Shown: positions 1-8,569, counted from the stretch's first letter. The stretch: 64,000 nucleotides of DNA from Pseudomonas sp. Irchel 3E20 (GCF_900187645.1 NZ_FYEE01000002.1:1-64000); one strand, 5' to 3'. Made by a program: numbers and translations. The notes: a model not told the origin generated them from the sequence alone.

Positions 1-146
1 GCACCAGCGCGGTGGTCTACAACGGCAGCGACGGCAGCACCACCGTGCAAATGGTCCGCCCGCCCGACGCAGCCACCAAAGCCCACAACGCGAAAACCCG
101 CTGGGCCGACCCCTTCCTTTTCGGCGCGCCGGGAGTGAGGCAATGA
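1..146 (+). CDS. C-terminal fragment of an unrecognised protein
   Basis: An open frame runs in from the left edge (first full codon at 3) and stops with TGA at 144-146, giving 47 residues that end in PGVRQ. Codon use is typical of the GC-rich neighbours, so this is probably the real tail of a gene whose body lies outside the window. No family was recognised. A terminator hairpin follows about 105 bases later. Confidence 0.45.
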   Translation, partial: TSAVVYNGSDGSTTVQMVRPPDAATKAHNAKTRWADPFLFGAPGVRQ

Positions 147-244
147 AACCATCCCCAACAGCAGTGGCGGGCACGATCCCGTGCTGCGATAGCGGCACCG
201 CGAATCCCCGAGAGGCCCGCGCTGTTGCGCTAGGCCGAGGGTGC

Positions 245-281
245 AAAAAAGGCCCGCGTCCAGAAGGGCGCGGGCCTTTTT
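245..281. terminator. Bidirectional rho-independent terminator
   Basis: A perfect 8-bp stem GGCCCGCG (251-258) / CGCGGGCC (269-276) has a 10-base loop, an A-run on the left and a T-run on the right. It can therefore end transcripts from both sides: the rightward gene at 1-146 and the leftward xenB operon. Confidence 0.85.
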
Positions 282-299
282 AGTGAGCGGGCACCTGCG

Positions 300-1349
300 T
301 TACAGCACCGGGTAGTCGATGTAGCCCACCGGGCCTTTGCCGTAGAAGGTTTCCGGGTGCGGCTCGTTGAGCGGTGCATCGGCTTTGAGGCGGGCCGGCA
401 GGTCCGGGTTGGCGATGAACGGGATGCCGAAGGCGACCGCGTCAGCCTTGCCGCTGGCCAGCCAGGCGTTGGCGCTGGCCTTGGTGAAGCGTTCGTTGGC
501 GATGTACGGGCCGCCGAAGGCTTGCTTGAGTTGCGGGCCGAGGCTGTCGGCGCCTTCCTTTTCCCGCGAGCAGATGAACGCGATGCCGCGTTTGCCCAGC
601 TCCCGGGCCACGTAGGTGAAGGTTTCGCTGAGGTTGGCGTCGCCCATGTCGTGGGAATCGGCCCGCGGCGCCAGGTGCACGCCGACGCGGCCGGCGCCCC
701 AAACTTCGATGGCGGCGTCGGTCACTTCCAGCAGCAGGCGCGCGCGGTTTTCCAGGGAGCCGCCGTAGCGATCGGTGCGCTGGTTGGTGCTGCTTTGCAG
801 GAACTGGTCGAGCAGGTAGCCGTTCGCGCCGTGGATCTCCACGCCGTCAAAACCGGCGGCCTTGGCGTTTTCCGCACCCACGCGGTAGGCCTCGACAATG
901 TCGGCCACTTCTTCGGTTTCCAGGGCGCGCGGGGTGGGGTAGTCCGCCAGTGGGCGCACCAGGCTGACGTGGCCCTTGGGTTGCAGCGCGCTTGGCGCCA
1001 CCGGGGTTTCGCCGTTCAGGTACGAGGGATGGGAAATGCGCCCCACGTGCCACAGCTGCAGGAAGATTCGCCCGCCCGCGCCGTGGATGGCGCGGGTGAC
1101 GTTGCTCCAGCCACGCACCTGGTCGTTGGACCAGATGCCCGGGGTGTCCGGGTAACCCACGCCCAGGGGCGTGACCGAGGTGGCTTCGCTGAGGATCAGG
1201 CCCGCGGAGGCGCGTTGCACGTAGTACTCGGCCATCAGCGCGTTGGGCACCCGGCCCTCGTCAGCGCGGCAGCGGGTCAGGGGCGCCATGATGATGCGGT
1301 TAGGCAGTTGGAGGTCGCCGAGGGTGATGGGGTCAAAAATAGTCGTCAT
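300..1349 (-). CDS. xenB: Old yellow enzyme family alkene/xenobiotic reductase XenB
   Basis: This is an FMN-dependent NAD(P)H:flavin oxidoreductase of the Old Yellow Enzyme family, which reduces activated C=C bonds and nitro compounds or nitrate esters in the cytoplasm. The 349 aa length equals that of Pseudomonas XenB. Visible family features are the N-terminal IIMAPLTRCRAD, the substrate-binding HGANGYLLDQFL around residue 174 and RTDRYGGSLENR shortly after. It is the last gene of an apparent arsR-MFS-xenB operon, 20 bases behind the transporter, which suggests induction by an electrophile or toxicant. The match to XenB is from memory of the family; the true substrate is unknown. Confidence 0.88.
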   Translation of the reverse strand: MTTIFDPITLGDLQLPNRIIMAPLTRCRADEGRVPNALMAEYYVQRASAGLILSEATSVTPLGVGYPDTPGIWSNDQVRGWSNVTRAIHGAGGRIFLQLWHVGRISHPSYLNGETPVAPSALQPKGHVSLVRPLADYPTPRALETEEVADIVEAYRVGAENAKAAGFDGVEIHGANGYLLDQFLQSSTNQRTDRYGGSLENRARLLLEVTDAAIEVWGAGRVGVHLAPRADSHDMGDANLSETFTYVARELGKRGIAFICSREKEGADSLGPQLKQAFGGPYIANERFTKASANAWLASGKADAVAFGIPFIANPDLPARLKADAPLNEPHPETFYGKGPVGYIDYPVL

Positions 1350-1369
1350 GCCAATAATCCTCTGGGTAG

Positions 1370-2536
1370 TCAGTTAGTTGCGGGGGCCAGGTCAGCATTG
1401 CCGCCCTGACGGAAGGTAATGAGAGTCACCAGCAGCGCCAGGACCGCCAGGGCGCCAGCGGCCAGGGGCACGCGGGTCAGGCCCAAGCCGTGGGCGATCA
1501 CGCTGCCGCCGACCCAGGCGCCGAGGGCATTGCCGACGTTGAACGCGCCGATGTTCAGGGTCGACACCAGGTTCGGCGCGGCCTTGCCGAAGGTCACCAC
1601 GTTGATCTGCAGCGCCGGCACCGCGGCGAAGGAGGCCACGGCCCAGAGGAACAGGGTGATCTCGGTAGGGATCAATGCCACGCTGGTCCAGCTCAGCACC
1701 GTGGACACCACGGCCATGGCCACGAATACGCCGATCAGGGTCGCCGCCAGGCGTTTGTCCGCCAGCTTGCCGCCGATGATATTGCCCAGGGTCAGGCCCA
1801 AGCCGATCAGCAGCAGGGTCCAGGTCACGCCCTTGGGCGAGACGCCGGTGACGTCCCCCAGCAGCGGCGCGACGTAGGTGAACAGGGTGAACATGGACGC
1901 CGAGAACAGCGCCGTCATGCTCAGCGACAGCCAGATCCCCGCACCCTTGAGGGCCGCCAGTTCGGCGCCCATGTCGAGTTTTTCCTCGTCGCGCTTGGCC
2001 GGCAGGAAGCGGATCAGGCCGGTCAAGGCGATCACGCCAATCACCGTCACCGCCCAGAAGGTCGAGCGCCAGCCGTATTCCTGGCCCAGGGCGGTGCCCA
2101 GCGGCACGCCGAGGACGTTGGCCAGGGTCAGGCCGGTGAACATCAGCGCAACGGCCGACGCCCGCTTGTTGGCCGGCACCAGGTTGGCTGCCACCACCGA
2201 GCCGATACCGAAGAACGCACCATGGCACAGGGCTGTGACGACCCGGGCGAACATCAGCACGTTGTAGTCACTGGCCAGGGCGCAGAGCAAGTTGCCGATG
2301 ATGAAGATGCCCATCAACGCCACCAGCGCAGCCTTGCGCGGCAGCCGAGCGGTGGCCAGGGCCATAAAGGGTGCACCGATGGCCACGCCCAGGGCGTAGC
2401 CGGTGACCAGCCACCCGGCGCCGGGGATCGACACGCCCAGGTCCGCCGCCACATCGGGCAGAAGGCCCATGATGACGAACTCGGTGGTGCCGATGGCGAA
2501 GGCGCTCAAGGCCAGGATGAGGAGCGAGAGGGGCAT
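1370..2536 (-). CDS. MFS transporter, DHA1 drug-efflux type
   Basis: This 388 aa integral membrane protein has twelve predicted hydrophobic segments. The MFS signature lies in the first cytoplasmic loop (ATARLPRKAA around residues 61-70), and the protein begins directly with a membrane segment. The pattern is that of proton-driven drug/metabolite efflux carriers of the AraJ/YdhP kind. It sits between arsR and xenB with 20-25 base gaps, so efflux and reduction of the same toxic compound are probably co-regulated. The substrate cannot be read from the sequence. Confidence 0.85.
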   Translation of the reverse strand: MPLSLLILALSAFAIGTTEFVIMGLLPDVAADLGVSIPGAGWLVTGYALGVAIGAPFMALATARLPRKAALVALMGIFIIGNLLCALASDYNVLMFARVVTALCHGAFFGIGSVVAANLVPANKRASAVALMFTGLTLANVLGVPLGTALGQEYGWRSTFWAVTVIGVIALTGLIRFLPAKRDEEKLDMGAELAALKGAGIWLSLSMTALFSASMFTLFTYVAPLLGDVTGVSPKGVTWTLLLIGLGLTLGNIIGGKLADKRLAATLIGVFVAMAVVSTVLSWTSVALIPTEITLFLWAVASFAAVPALQINVVTFGKAAPNLVSTLNIGAFNVGNALGAWVGGSVIAHGLGLTRVPLAAGALAVLALLVTLITFRQGGNADLAPATN

Positions 2537-2561
2537 GGGTGAATCCTTGTGGAACTCTGGG

Positions 2562-2864
2562 TCAGAGCTCTTTGCTAATGGCGCGGATGAACGCTTGGAT
2601 CACGTCCTCGTTGCGTTTGAAAAAGTGCCACTGGCCGGCTTTCTGGCTGGTAATCAGGCCGGCCCGTTGCAGGGTCGCCAGGTGTGCGGAGACGGTCGAT
2701 TGCGACAGGCCGCAGCGTTGGTCGATCTGCCCGGCGCAAATGCCGTACTCGTGGTTGTGGGTCTGGTCGGGGAACTGGACCTTGGGGTCCTTGAGCCAGT
2801 TGAGAATGTCTCGCCGTACTGGGTGTGCCAGGGCTTTTATTATTTCGTCGAGGTCAATGTTCAT
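2562..2864 (-). CDS. ArsR-family winged-helix repressor
   Basis: This 100 aa single-domain regulator has the ArsR helix-turn-helix at about residues 52-74 (GLSQSTVSAHLATLQRAGLI) followed by a short wing. It lacks the classical metal-binding ELCVCDL motif but has Cys43 and Cys51 just before the recognition helix, so redox or electrophile sensing is possible (inference). It is the first gene of the operon with the MFS transporter and xenB. Three AT-rich palindromic sites lie immediately upstream, consistent with autoregulation and possibly control of the divergent acpH. Confidence 0.85.
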   Translation of the reverse strand: MNIDLDEIIKALAHPVRRDILNWLKDPKVQFPDQTHNHEYGICAGQIDQRCGLSQSTVSAHLATLQRAGLITSQKAGQWHFFKRNEDVIQAFIRAISKEL

Positions 2865-2886
2865 GGCGGTGCTCGGGTGGGTAAAA

Positions 2887-2990
2887 CGTTATATCGCGAT
2901 GAGGCGAACTTTAAATCGGTATTTCGCGATATACCAATATGATTTTGATCTGATATCAGCATAAATCGGTATATCGAGTTATAACGATAT
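2887..2990. promoter_or_regulatory. Cluster of three palindromic operator-like sites
   Basis: The arsR/acpH divergent intergenic region is far more AT-rich than its surroundings. It carries related inverted repeats: TTATATCGCGAT at about 2889-2900, GGTATTTCGCGATATACC at 2918-2935 (near-perfect) and ATATCGAGTTATAACGATAT at 2971-2990. All share the half-site ATATCG/CGATAT. They are the natural candidates for binding of the adjacent ArsR protein. Confidence 0.6.
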
Positions 2991-3016
2991 GTAGGGCGCA
3001 GTGCTAAGCTGCGCCG

Positions 3017-3595
3017 ATGAACTATCTCGCACATCTTCACCTCGGTGGCCAGCGCCCGGGGCAATTGCTGGGCAGCCTGTATGGCGATTTCGTCAAAGGG
3101 CAGTTGCGCGGGCATTACCCGCCGCAAATCGAAGCGGCCATTGCGCTGCACCGCCAGATCGACGTTTTCACCGACCGCCATGCCGTGGTGGGCCAGGCGC
3201 TGTCGCGCTTTACCGATACGCGGCGGCGCTATGCGGGGATTGTCTTGGACGTGTTTTTCGACCATTGCCTGGCCCGCGACTGGGCGCAGTACAGCGACGG
3301 GCCGTTGGAGCACTTCACGGCCGGGGTGTACCGGGTGCTGGCGGCCGAGCCGTGCCTGCCCGAGCGCTTGGCCCGGGTCGCGCCGCACATGATGGCCAAC
3401 GACTGGCTGGGTTCGTACCGGGATTTCGCCGTGCTCGAGCAAGTCCTGCGCGGTATCGCCCGGCGCCTGTCACGGCCAGAGGAGTTGAACGCGGCGATGG
3501 TGGAACTGGAGCGCTTGTACGAGCCGTTGAGTGACGACTTTCGGCTGTTTTATCCGCAGTTGCAGGTGTTTTCCCACGGTCGCCTGGCGACCTGA
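3017..3595 (+). CDS. acpH: Acyl carrier protein phosphodiesterase
   Basis: This 192 aa cytoplasmic protein matches the ACP phosphodiesterase family, HD-like metal hydrolases that remove the 4-phosphopantetheine arm from holo-ACP. The N-terminus MNYLAHLHL, the GDFVKG segment, the LHRQIDVFTD motif (metal-binding His and Asp) and the FFDH motif are the expected landmarks, and the length equals E. coli AcpH (193 aa). It is divergent from arsR and its start lies 27 bases from the nearest palindrome, so it may share that regulator. Confidence 0.88.
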   Translation: MNYLAHLHLGGQRPGQLLGSLYGDFVKGQLRGHYPPQIEAAIALHRQIDVFTDRHAVVGQALSRFTDTRRRYAGIVLDVFFDHCLARDWAQYSDGPLEHFTAGVYRVLAAEPCLPERLARVAPHMMANDWLGSYRDFAVLEQVLRGIARRLSRPEELNAAMVELERLYEPLSDDFRLFYPQLQVFSHGRLAT

Positions 3596-3615
3596 AACCC
3601 CTGGGGAGTTCCCCC

Positions 3616-3640
3616 GTGTGAGCGAGCCTGCTCGCGATAG
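3616..3640 (+). repeat. REP element
   Basis: Single REP unit GTGTGAGCGAGCCTGCTCGCGATAG with the stem GCGAGC/GCTCGC, between the convergent acpH and olsA. It is one of several related copies in the window. Confidence 0.75.
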
Positions 3641-3724
3641 CGGCCAGCTAGCCGATATTTTCGGTGGCTGTCACACCGCCATCACGGGCAGGCCCTCCAC
3701 AGGTCGCCTCACCCCCCCTATAGC

Positions 3725-4516
3725 TCACGCCGCAAACGCTGGGCGCACGGGCATCTGCTGGGGGTGGGGCAGGGCGCCAAACAGGGCTTTTTGCACTGCT
3801 TGCTGGGCCTCGAAGGCCAGGGCGGCGCGTTCTTTGCCCAGGCTGGGGATGGGTTTGAGCAGGTGGATTTCCACCTCGCCCTGATCGTTGGCGAACAGGC
3901 GCATCAGGTGCGAGAGCAAGTCATCGTCGCCAATGAACGGCGCGAGCGGGTCGAGCTGGCCGTGGCGCAAATAGCGGATCGCCACGGGTTGTACCGCGGT
4001 GGCGGTGTCGATGGCCGCCGACAGCAAGCGCCCATGGAACGTGCGCAGGGCACGGCCGTCGGTGGTGGTGCCTTCGGGGAACATCAGCAGCGGGTGCTGT
4101 TGCTCCAGGTGCCGGCTCATCTGCTTGCGGATCAACTGGCTGTCGCCCGAGCCGCGGCGGATAAACAGGCTGCCGGCCTTGGCCGCCAACCACCCGGCCA
4201 CCGGCCAGGTGCGCACTTCGGCCTTGGACAGAAACGACAGCGGCGTGAGCATGCCCAGCAGTGGGATGTCGGTCCAGGACACATGGTTGCTCACCCACAG
4301 CAGCGGCTGCGTCGGCACCTGGCCCAGCACCCGCACGCGAAAGGGCAGGGCGTTGCTCAGGCGCGCCATGAAAAACCGCGACCAGCGCTGGCGCCGCACC
4401 ATGGAGTTGGCGATGCCCAGGCGCTCGAACAGGCCGAACAGCGTGGCCATGCTCAACCCCAGCGCCACCACCATCAGCACCCGGGCGATGCGCGCGTACA
4501 CCCGCAACCGGCTCAT
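3725..4516 (-). CDS. olsA: Lyso-ornithine lipid O-acyltransferase OlsA
   Basis: This is a 263 aa member of the PlsC/1-acyl-glycerol-3-phosphate acyltransferase family. The acyltransferase box NHVSWTDIPLLG (H-x4-D) lies near residues 77-88 and FPEGTTTDGR near 150. One N-terminal hydrophobic helix (VLMVVALGLSMATLFG) anchors it to the inner membrane. It is coupled to olsB by a 1-base TGATG overlap, which fixes the ATG at 4516. With OlsB it makes the phosphorus-free ornithine lipid by adding the second acyl chain. A longer reading frame exists upstream of 4516 but overlaps olsB and is not credible. Confidence 0.9.
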   Translation of the reverse strand: MSRLRVYARIARVLMVVALGLSMATLFGLFERLGIANSMVRRQRWSRFFMARLSNALPFRVRVLGQVPTQPLLWVSNHVSWTDIPLLGMLTPLSFLSKAEVRTWPVAGWLAAKAGSLFIRRGSGDSQLIRKQMSRHLEQQHPLLMFPEGTTTDGRALRTFHGRLLSAAIDTATAVQPVAIRYLRHGQLDPLAPFIGDDDLLSHLMRLFANDQGEVEIHLLKPIPSLGKERAALAFEAQQAVQKALFGALPHPQQMPVRPAFAA

Positions 4517-5271
4517 CACACGGCCGCCTTGAAGTGGCGGGCGTAGCGCGGGCACAACTCGTCGCGCTTGAGCAGGATAAACACGTCGGCCACCTGGAAA
4601 TCCTCGTCCCAGCACGGCTCGCCGCAGATCTTCGCGCCCAGGCGCATGTAGGCCTTGAGCAGCGGCGGCATCTGCGCGATGACATTGGCCGGCACGTCCA
4701 GGTGGGGCAACGGGTTTTTCGGTTCGGCCCGCAGGTGCTCGGTGCACAGGTGGCGTTCGCGCAGGCGCTGCATGATCGCCTGGGCCTGCAGGCCACCGTC
4801 CTGCATGGGGATGCTGGCGCAGCCCATCAGGTAGCTGTAGCCGCCCTGGTTGAGCACTTCGGCCAATTCGCCCCAGAGCACGGCGATGGTGCCGCCGTTG
4901 CGGTACGCCGGGTCAACGCAGGTGCGGCCGATTTCCAGGATCGGGCCTTTGAGGTGGACCAAACCGTGCAGGCTGAACTCTTCTTCGCTGTAGAACCGCC
5001 CCAGGCTGCTGGCGGCCTGGTGGTCCAGCAGGCGCGTGGTCGCCACCAGGCGCCCGCTGTTGAGGTCGCGCACGCCGATGTGGGCGCAGTGCACATCGTA
5101 GTCATCCATGTCCAGGCCCAGCTCCGCGCCCTTGAGCTTGGCGTTGAACTCGCCACTGAACACGTTGAAGCGCAGGGCCTGGGCCTCGCGCAAGGCCTGG
5201 GCGCCGATCAGGCGCTCGGCTTGCAGGTGGCGTTCGGTGCCGGTGTCGGTGCTGCGTGCGAGTTGAGTCAT
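4516..5271 (-). CDS. olsB: L-ornithine N-alpha-acyltransferase OlsB (GNAT fold)
   Basis: This 251 aa protein transfers a 3-hydroxyacyl group from ACP to the alpha-amine of ornithine, the first step of ornithine-lipid synthesis. It shows the OlsB-type acetyltransferase core: [12 protein letters not shown], then VATTRLLD, then [16 protein letters not shown] around residue 127. The start is placed at MTQLARSTD (5271); upstream in-frame codons lack a ribosome site. Translationally coupled to olsA. A candidate Pho box at 5391-5408 would give induction by phosphate starvation, as is known for ornithine lipids. Confidence 0.9.
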   Translation of the reverse strand: MTQLARSTDTGTERHLQAERLIGAQALREAQALRFNVFSGEFNAKLKGAELGLDMDDYDVHCAHIGVRDLNSGRLVATTRLLDHQAASSLGRFYSEEEFSLHGLVHLKGPILEIGRTCVDPAYRNGGTIAVLWGELAEVLNQGGYSYLMGCASIPMQDGGLQAQAIMQRLRERHLCTEHLRAEPKNPLPHLDVPANVIAQMPPLLKAYMRLGAKICGEPCWDEDFQVADVFILLKRDELCPRYARHFKAAV

Positions 5272-5390
5272 TGCCGATCTCCGTACGGGCCACGGCCCCA
5301 TCATGGGTGGCAGCCGAGCGACTTTCTTTGTGTCCAATTGTTGTGCAAAGTCAGGCTATGTAGCCCCGGTGTCATCGCCATGAAGCTTTG

Positions 5391-5408
5391 GTGATGCTTA
5401 TGTGACAG
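5391..5408 (-). promoter_or_regulatory. Candidate Pho box upstream of olsB
   Basis: Read on the minus strand the site is CTGTCACATAAGCATCAC: two 7-base half-sites (CTGTCAC and GCATCAC) separated by the 4-base AT spacer ATAA, the geometry of PhoB boxes (CTGTCAT-N4-CTGTCAT). It lies about 120 bases upstream of the olsB start. The second half-site is imperfect. Confidence 0.45.
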
Positions 5409-5426
5409 CCCCTTGAGGACCCTTTC

Positions 5427-6302
5427 ATGCCTTGGTCGACCCTGTTCAATGCGCCTGCGCGAATGCCCGCCCACCCTGACCTGGCGCAGGGTTACAGCGC
5501 AGTGCTGGAGCAAATCGGCAGCGTTGCGCCGTTTGAATTGGCGGTGCGCGGTGGCCATGGGGCGGCCACGCCCGGGTGGGCGTTCCTGCTCGGTTACCAG
5601 GCTGCGTTGCGCCTGTTGTGGCCCAGTGCACCGCCCACCCTGGGCGCTTTGTGTGCGACCGAACAGCGCAGCCTGCGCCCCAGCGACATGCACACCCGCC
5701 TCGACAACTTGCGCCTGAGCGGGCGCAAGGACTTCGTCACCGCCGGTGACGCGGCGGACTGGCTGCTGGTGTCGGCGCGCAGCGAAGCCTTGGGCGAACC
5801 TGCACGCCTGAACCTGGCCGTGGTGTACGCCGGGGAGGCCGGCGTGCGCGTGGAAAAACTGCCGCCCATTGCCCTGATGCCGGAGATCAGCCACGGCCGC
5901 CTGCACCTGGACAACGCCCACTGCGAACTGCTGGCCGGGGACGGCTGGGACGCCTACGTCAAACCCTTCCGCACCCTGGAAGACACCTACGTGCTCAGCG
6001 CCCTGTGCGCCTGGTTGTATGGCGTGGGGCAGGACTGCGCCTGGGCGCAACCCCTGCAACTGCGCCTGCTGGCGCTGTTGGCCGGGTGCGCCGAAGTCAG
6101 CCGCCACTGCCCCGACGAGCGCGCCGCCCATGTGCTGCTGGGCGGTGTGTTTGCCCAGTTCGAGGCCCTCAAGCCTGAGTTGGACGCGGCGTTGGCGGCG
6201 GGCCCGGCGCTGTGGGCGGGCCTGTGGCAGCGCGACCAGGGCTTGCTGCAACTGGCCGGCGCGGCGCGGGCCCAACGCCTGGCCAAAGCCCTGGCCGGAT
6301 AA
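5427..6302 (+). CDS. Acyl-CoA dehydrogenase-like protein of unknown role
   Basis: This 291 aa protein has no signal peptide. Residues about 96-125 (LSGRKDFVTAGDAADWLLVSAR) resemble the middle beta-barrel of acyl-CoA dehydrogenases, and the C-terminal half is a helical bundle, but the protein is about 100 residues shorter than a normal acyl-CoA dehydrogenase. The typical catalytic Glu region is not evident, so it may be a degenerate or non-canonical member. It is divergent from olsB and shares the intergenic region with the possible Pho box, so a link to acyl-lipid metabolism is plausible but not shown. Confidence 0.6.
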   Translation: MPWSTLFNAPARMPAHPDLAQGYSAVLEQIGSVAPFELAVRGGHGAATPGWAFLLGYQAALRLLWPSAPPTLGALCATEQRSLRPSDMHTRLDNLRLSGRKDFVTAGDAADWLLVSARSEALGEPARLNLAVVYAGEAGVRVEKLPPIALMPEISHGRLHLDNAHCELLAGDGWDAYVKPFRTLEDTYVLSALCAWLYGVGQDCAWAQPLQLRLLALLAGCAEVSRHCPDERAAHVLLGGVFAQFEALKPELDAALAAGPALWAGLWQRDQGLLQLAGAARAQRLAKALAG

Positions 6303-6362
6303 ACGCGGCAACTGTCATGTGGCTCGGCTAGGCTTGGCCCACCCCTTCGCCGAGCCCTCGCC

Positions 6363-7445
6363 ATGTTCAAAGGCCTGACCCTGCTGGTTGTGCTGTTGCT
6401 GACAAGCCTGGGCGCGCGCGCCGAAAACTGGCCGGGCGAGCAGTGGGACGCCGGCCCGCCCCTGGCGGGCCCGGCGCTCAAGGCCCTGGAAGACTACGCC
6501 TTCGCCCCTCGCGACGACGCCACCCGCGAGGGCATCCGCACCGACGCCTTAGTGGTGATCCGCGACGGCCAGGTCATCTACGAACGCTACGCCGCGCCCA
6601 CCACCGCCGACACCCCGCACCTGACCTGGTCCATCAGCAAAAGCCTGCTGGCCACTCTGCTGGGCGTGGCCCATGGCGAAGGGCATTTTGCCCTCACCGA
6701 CCCGGCGATGCGCTACTACCCAGCCCTGGCCGGCCACCCGGCCATCACCCTGGCCGACTTGCTGCACTGGGCCTCGGGCCTGGACTGGCAGGAAGACTAC
6801 GAATACGCGCCGCTCAACGCCTCGGTGGTGGCCATGCTCTACACCCGCGGGCGGGCGGACATGGCCGCCTTCACCGCTGCGCACCCGGCCGCCAGCGCGC
6901 CGGGGCGGGCGTTCCGCTATTCCAGCGGCGACAGCAACCTGCTCTCGGCGGCGCTCAAAGGCATGCTCGGCGCGCGGTATGCGGACTATCCCTGGACCGC
7001 GCTGTTCGAGCCCTTGGGCATCCGCGGTGCCGTGTGGGAAACCGACGCCAGCGGCACTTTTATCGCCTCCTCCTATGCCTACCTCACCGCCCGCGACCTG
7101 GCGCGCGTGGGCCTGCTGATGCTGCGCGACGGGCGCTGGGAGGGCCGCCAATTGCTACCGCGCCAGTGGGTCACGTTCAGCCGCCAGCCCTTTGCCGGTT
7201 ACCGCGCCGGCCAGGACGCCGCCGTGCCGGGCGGCCACTGGTGGCTCAACCGCGCGGTGGGCGGCGCCGACCGGCCCTGGCCCGCCGCCCCGGCCGACGC
7301 CTTCGCCGCCCTTGGCCACTGGGGCCAGGCGTTGTATGTGATCCCTGGCGCCAACCTGGTGATCGTGCGCTACGGCGACGACCGTGACGCCAGTTTCCGC
7401 CACAACGAACTGCTGGCCCGCATCCTCGCCGCGGTGCAGCCATGA
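6363..7445 (+). CDS. Exported serine beta-lactamase-family hydrolase
   Basis: This 360 aa protein has a Sec signal peptide (MFKGLTLLVVLLLTSLGARA, about 20 residues). The serine beta-lactamase/class C fold is shown by the S-x-x-K catalytic pair Ser90-Ile-Ser-Lys93 (WSISKSLLATLLG), a Tyr-containing loop FRYSSGDSN around residue 180 and HWGQALYV near the C-terminus in place of KTG. Such proteins are penicillin-binding-protein-like esterases, peptidases or amidases acting in the periplasm. The next gene overlaps its stop by 4 bases, so the two are translationally coupled. Confidence 0.82.
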   Translation: MFKGLTLLVVLLLTSLGARAENWPGEQWDAGPPLAGPALKALEDYAFAPRDDATREGIRTDALVVIRDGQVIYERYAAPTTADTPHLTWSISKSLLATLLGVAHGEGHFALTDPAMRYYPALAGHPAITLADLLHWASGLDWQEDYEYAPLNASVVAMLYTRGRADMAAFTAAHPAASAPGRAFRYSSGDSNLLSAALKGMLGARYADYPWTALFEPLGIRGAVWETDASGTFIASSYAYLTARDLARVGLLMLRDGRWEGRQLLPRQWVTFSRQPFAGYRAGQDAAVPGGHWWLNRAVGGADRPWPAAPADAFAALGHWGQALYVIPGANLVIVRYGDDRDASFRHNELLARILAAVQP

Positions 7446-7771
7446 ACCGCCGCCCCTGGCTGCGCCGCCACCCATTCCTCGGCCTGCTGGGCCTGTTCCT
7501 GTTGGCCCTGCTGGCCTGGGCCTGGCAGGCACGCCAGGCCCTTGAGGCGTTTCCCGACATCCTGAGTGCTTACACCGCCAAGGAGTACTGCTCGTGCCGC
7601 TACGTGATGCAGCACCCGGCCGCTTACTGCCAAGGCTATGTGCGCCAGTACCTGCCGCTTAGCGGCTTGCGCGACGACCCGGCGACCAAGCAGGTAACCG
7701 CCAGCGGCCTGGGCCGAAGTCACGGTGCCGCGTGGTTGGGGGAGCGGGTGGGGTGTCGGTTGGTGGAGTGA
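7442..7771 (+). CDS. Small single-TM protein coupled to the beta-lactamase-like hydrolase
   Basis: This is a 109 aa protein with one N-terminal transmembrane helix (FLGLLGLFLLALLAWAW, about 12-28) and a soluble, presumably periplasmic tail. The tail contains Cys residues in KEYCSCRYVM, a further Cys in AAYCQGYV and one near the end. Three or four periplasmic cysteines suggest disulfides. It starts inside the stop of the upstream hydrolase (ATGA overlap), so a shared job with that enzyme is likely. Family not recognised. Confidence 0.65.
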   Translation: MNRRPWLRRHPFLGLLGLFLLALLAWAWQARQALEAFPDILSAYTAKEYCSCRYVMQHPAAYCQGYVRQYLPLSGLRDDPATKQVTASGLGRSHGAAWLGERVGCRLVE

Positions 7772-7971
7772 GATGCCCCCAACCCCAGTTATGTAGCTAC
7801 CCATGCAGCGACGGCATTGGGTCAACCAACCAATGCGCCGGCAGGCAATCCGCAATCGTGGGCAAGCCAGATCGCTGCCGCGCCGCGCCCACAAGGCCTG
7901 TCGCCATCGATCAGCAGTTTGCAACGGCCCACGGGCCGGGTACTGTTCGCCTCACGTTTCCCGGTTCATGA

Positions 7972-8568
7972 GTGCCTATGTCCAGCCTTTCCCTGTGCAA
8001 AACCCTGTCGGCCGTGCTGTTGGCCTGTACCGCGCTGTCGGCCCAGGCCAATTGGTATTTGGATGGCGAATCTTCGCGTTTGTCGTTTATCACTACAAAA
8101 AACACCCATATCTCCGAAGTTCAGCGCTTTTTGGTCCTGCATGGCAAGGTGGACGCCAAGGGCGCGGCGCAGTTGCAGGTGGAGATGGACTCCGTCCTCA
8201 GCGGCATTCCCCTGCGCGATGAGCGCATGCGCCGCGATCTGTTCGAGGTCAAGACCTTCCCCCAGGCCCTGGTCAGTGCGCAGATCGACCTGCGCCCCAT
8301 CAACGACCTGGCCCCCGGCGCCCAACTGGAATTGCGCCTGCCCCTGACCGTGACCCTGCACGGCAAGGCCCATAGCTATAACGCCGAGCTGTTGGCCACG
8401 CGCCTGGACGACCGGCGCTTTCAGGTCGTGACCCTGGAGCCGTTGGTGCTCAACGCCCGTGACTTCGACCTGCAACCGGGCCTGGAGGCCCTGCGCAAAG
8501 CGGCCGGGCTCAAGGCCATCAGTTTGTCGGTGCCGGTGGGTGCGGTGCTGATTTTCACGGCGCGCTGA
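7972..8568 (+). CDS. YceI-like periplasmic lipid-binding protein
   Basis: This 198 aa protein has a signal peptide (cleavage after LSAQA, about residue 26) and then NWYLDGESSRLSFITTKN, the start of the YceI lipocalin-like barrel. The family binds isoprenoid or other long hydrophobic chains in the periplasm. Its stop is one base from the start codon of the cardiolipin synthase gene, so the two are co-transcribed. Confidence 0.82.
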   Translation: MPMSSLSLCKTLSAVLLACTALSAQANWYLDGESSRLSFITTKNTHISEVQRFLVLHGKVDAKGAAQLQVEMDSVLSGIPLRDERMRRDLFEVKTFPQALVSAQIDLRPINDLAPGAQLELRLPLTVTLHGKAHSYNAELLATRLDDRRFQVVTLEPLVLNARDFDLQPGLEALRKAAGLKAISLSVPVGAVLIFTAR

Positions 8569-8569
8569 C

